From Bacillota bacterium (GTDB lineage: Bacteria; Bacillota; Clostridia; Peptostreptococcales; Anaerovoracaceae): 7,442 bases of DNA. The notes under the pieces were generated by a model. It had not been told where the DNA came from and searched no databases. It saw only the letters and a program-made list of their open reading frames with translations. Position numbers and translations under genes: made by a program. Numbering within the stretch: position 1 is the stretch's first letter; each line of letters begins with the position of its first letter. Positions 6,166 through 7,442 of the stretch are shown one piece after another. Location of the stretch: the NCBI GenBank assembly GCA_017431395.1, contig JAFRLD010000100.1:1-7442 (forward strand). The letters are read 5' to 3'.

Positions 6166-7442
6166 CTAAGTATCTCTGCGTTTCATGGACATGAACATAC
6201 CGACGACACAGATCGTGAAGAAGATCCAGAAGGAGATGTGCATGGCCGATTCGAACTGATCGGTCGGGGCTTCCTGCAGGGTCATATGGCCCAGGCGGGC
6301 GTTCACGACGATGGTCGTGATGGCGATCCCGGTGGTCTGCCCCAGGGTGCGCATCGTGGCCAGGATCGAACTCGCCACACCGTAGTGGGCCCGGTCCACA
6401 CAGCTCATGATGGCGTTCATGTTGGGGGAGGAGAACATCGCCACGCCGAACCCGGTGGTGAGCAGGCCGCAGGCGATGGTCCAGGTCGGGAAGGCCTGGA
6501 CGGTGAACGCGAAGAAGACCAGGCATAACGCACAGACGCCCATGCCGGCCGTTGCCAGTTTATACGGGGCGATCCTGTCGGAAAGGGTGCCCATCTTCGA
6601 GGTGAACAGGGCCATCATCAGCGGCTGACAGATCAGGATCAGTCCCGCGATCTGGGACGAGTATCCCTGGTCCACCTGCAGGAACAGCGACATGAAGTAT
6701 CCGATGCCGAATGTGGCGCTGTAGTTAAAGAGCGCCGCCAGGTTGGACAGGGTATAGGCAGGCGTGCTTCTGAAGATCCGGACATCGATGACCGGGTCTG
6801 CCGCGCGCAGTTCCGTGCGGACGAAGAAGAAGCCTAAGACCAGACCGATGCCGATCGAGACAAGCGGCCACCAGCCGGTGCCGATGCTGGCAAACCCGAA
6901 CATGGTGCAGACGATCATAACGATAAAGAGAACATTTCCGGCGATGTCCGCTCCTGCCCCTTCCCGGCGGACCGGCTGCGTTTCTTGTATGGGCAGCTGG
7001 ATCACGGCCGGGATCAGCGAGATAAAGATCGCGATCGCCACCATCAGAAAGATGCTGTGCCATCCGAACCACTGATTCAGGATCCCGGAAAGGACCGGGC
7101 CGGAAGCCAGTCCGACGTACGTGCCGGACAGCATCCTTCCGATGGCCTTGCCGCGCTGCTCCGGCGGATGACAACCGACGATGATCGCGGTATTCGTGGC
7201 GAAGACCATGGATGCACCGACGGCCTGCAGGATGCGGAGCACGAGGATGACCGTGAAACTGTCTGCGAAATAACAGGCCAGGCACGACAGGGACATCGTC
7301 ACCAGCCCGAGCAGAAAGATCCGGTTCCGTCCGGTTTTGTCCGCCAGCTTGCCAAATGGAACGGAAAGCCCGCAAGTGGTCAGCGCGTAGACGGTGATGA
7401 TCCATCCGATGCTTCCGGCGCTGATCTCAAGGTCTGCGCTGA
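6166..7442 (-). CDS. MFS transporter, DHA2 (EmrB/QacA-like) drug:H+ antiporter family (5' end cut by window)
   Basis: Membrane exporter, substrate unknown; the family mostly uses the proton gradient to expel drugs or small molecules. The frame is open to the right edge, so the start is outside. A GTG at 7302 is an internal Val, because the 46 codons before it encode membrane span 2 and MFS motif A, GKLADKTGRNR (visible residues 30-40). There are 424 residues visible. Comparison with EmrB suggests about 40-45 are missing, including span 1, for a total near 470 (DHA2 proteins are about 450-520). Motif B-like LRILQAVGAS (68-77), antiporter motif C GLASGPVLSG (110-119) and a second motif-A-like GTLSDRIAPYK (284-294) are present, with about 13 visible spans, as expected for a 14-span protein. 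It ends with a basic tail (KRRDT) at TAG 6168-6166. It is convergent with the thi operon and has no visible link to it. Confidence 0.9.
   Translation of the reverse strand, partial: SADLEISAGSIGWIITVYALTTCGLSVPFGKLADKTGRNRIFLLGLVTMSLSCLACYFADSFTVILVLRILQAVGASMVFATNTAIIVGCHPPEQRGKAIGRMLSGTYVGLASGPVLSGILNQWFGWHSIFLMVAIAIFISLIPAVIQLPIQETQPVRREGAGADIAGNVLFIVMIVCTMFGFASIGTGWWPLVSIGIGLVLGFFFVRTELRAADPVIDVRIFRSTPAYTLSNLAALFNYSATFGIGYFMSLFLQVDQGYSSQIAGLILICQPLMMALFTSKMGTLSDRIAPYKLATAGMGVCALCLVFFAFTVQAFPTWTIACGLLTTGFGVAMFSSPNMNAIMSCVDRAHYGVASSILATMRTLGQTTGIAITTIVVNARLGHMTLQEAPTDQFESAMHISFWIFFTICVVGMFMSMKRRDT

Noticed and set aside
6101..6526. Minus-strand 141-codon and plus-strand 96-codon frames inside the MFS gene
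   Set aside because: They are out of frame with a continuous MFS protein and consist of His/Arg/Gly/Asp-rich shadow sequence.
7300..7302. GTG at 7302-7300 as the start of the MFS transporter
   Set aside because: The 46 in-frame codons upstream encode a membrane span and MFS motif A, so the gene runs off the right edge.

Overview
The window looks like a chromosomal segment from a Gram-positive anaerobe of the Bacillota, most likely a GC-rich member of the Clostridia. The basis is inference: strong purine-rich Shine-Dalgarno sequences, a lipoprotein-type binding protein, a TTG start, a TPP riboswitch that ends in an intrinsic terminator, and the family make-up of the genes. No 16S rRNA or other taxonomic marker is present. 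No mobile element, CRISPR array, tRNA or rRNA was seen.

Layout, left to right. (1) Positions 2-1306 (+) hold nearly all of a BrnQ-type branched-chain amino acid:cation symporter; its first residues lie left of the window. (2) Positions 1311-3017 (-) hold a complete phosphoglucomutase/phosphomannomutase-family enzyme (PgcA-like). It converges on brnQ with only 4 bases between the stop codons. (3) Positions 3018-3299 are a 282-base divergent control region. It contains a probable pgcA promoter reading left, and a strong sigma-A type promoter reading right into a TPP riboswitch followed by a terminator hairpin. (4) Positions 3300-6129 (+) are a tight four-gene operon: a 98-aa thiamine-binding-fold protein (PF01910/MTH1187-YkoF type), an ABC permease (ThiX), a lipoprotein NMT1/THI5-like binding protein (ThiY) and an ABC ATPase (ThiZ). 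(5) Positions 6166-7442 (-) are most of a DHA2-type (EmrB/QacA-like) MFS transporter whose start lies right of the window.

How the genes work together: when TPP is plentiful the riboswitch should fold, leave the terminator free and stop transcription before the operon. When TPP is low, transcription runs on and the cell makes an importer for a thiamine pyrimidine precursor (HMP or a formylated aminopyrimidine). ThiY captures the ligand outside the membrane, ThiX forms the pore and ThiZ supplies ATP energy. The small first-gene protein probably binds thiamine or its pyrimidine part in the cytoplasm, but its role is not established. brnQ, pgcA and the MFS gene appear to be unrelated neighbours, all transcribed separately from the thi operon.

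The most interesting part is the 3' half of the leader RNA. A six-base stretch of the aptamer is an exact complement of the terminator's 5' arm, and the sequence AAGCG(C) occurs three times around a single GCGCTT, giving several mutually exclusive folds. The protein families are all known; I do not see a wholly new system.
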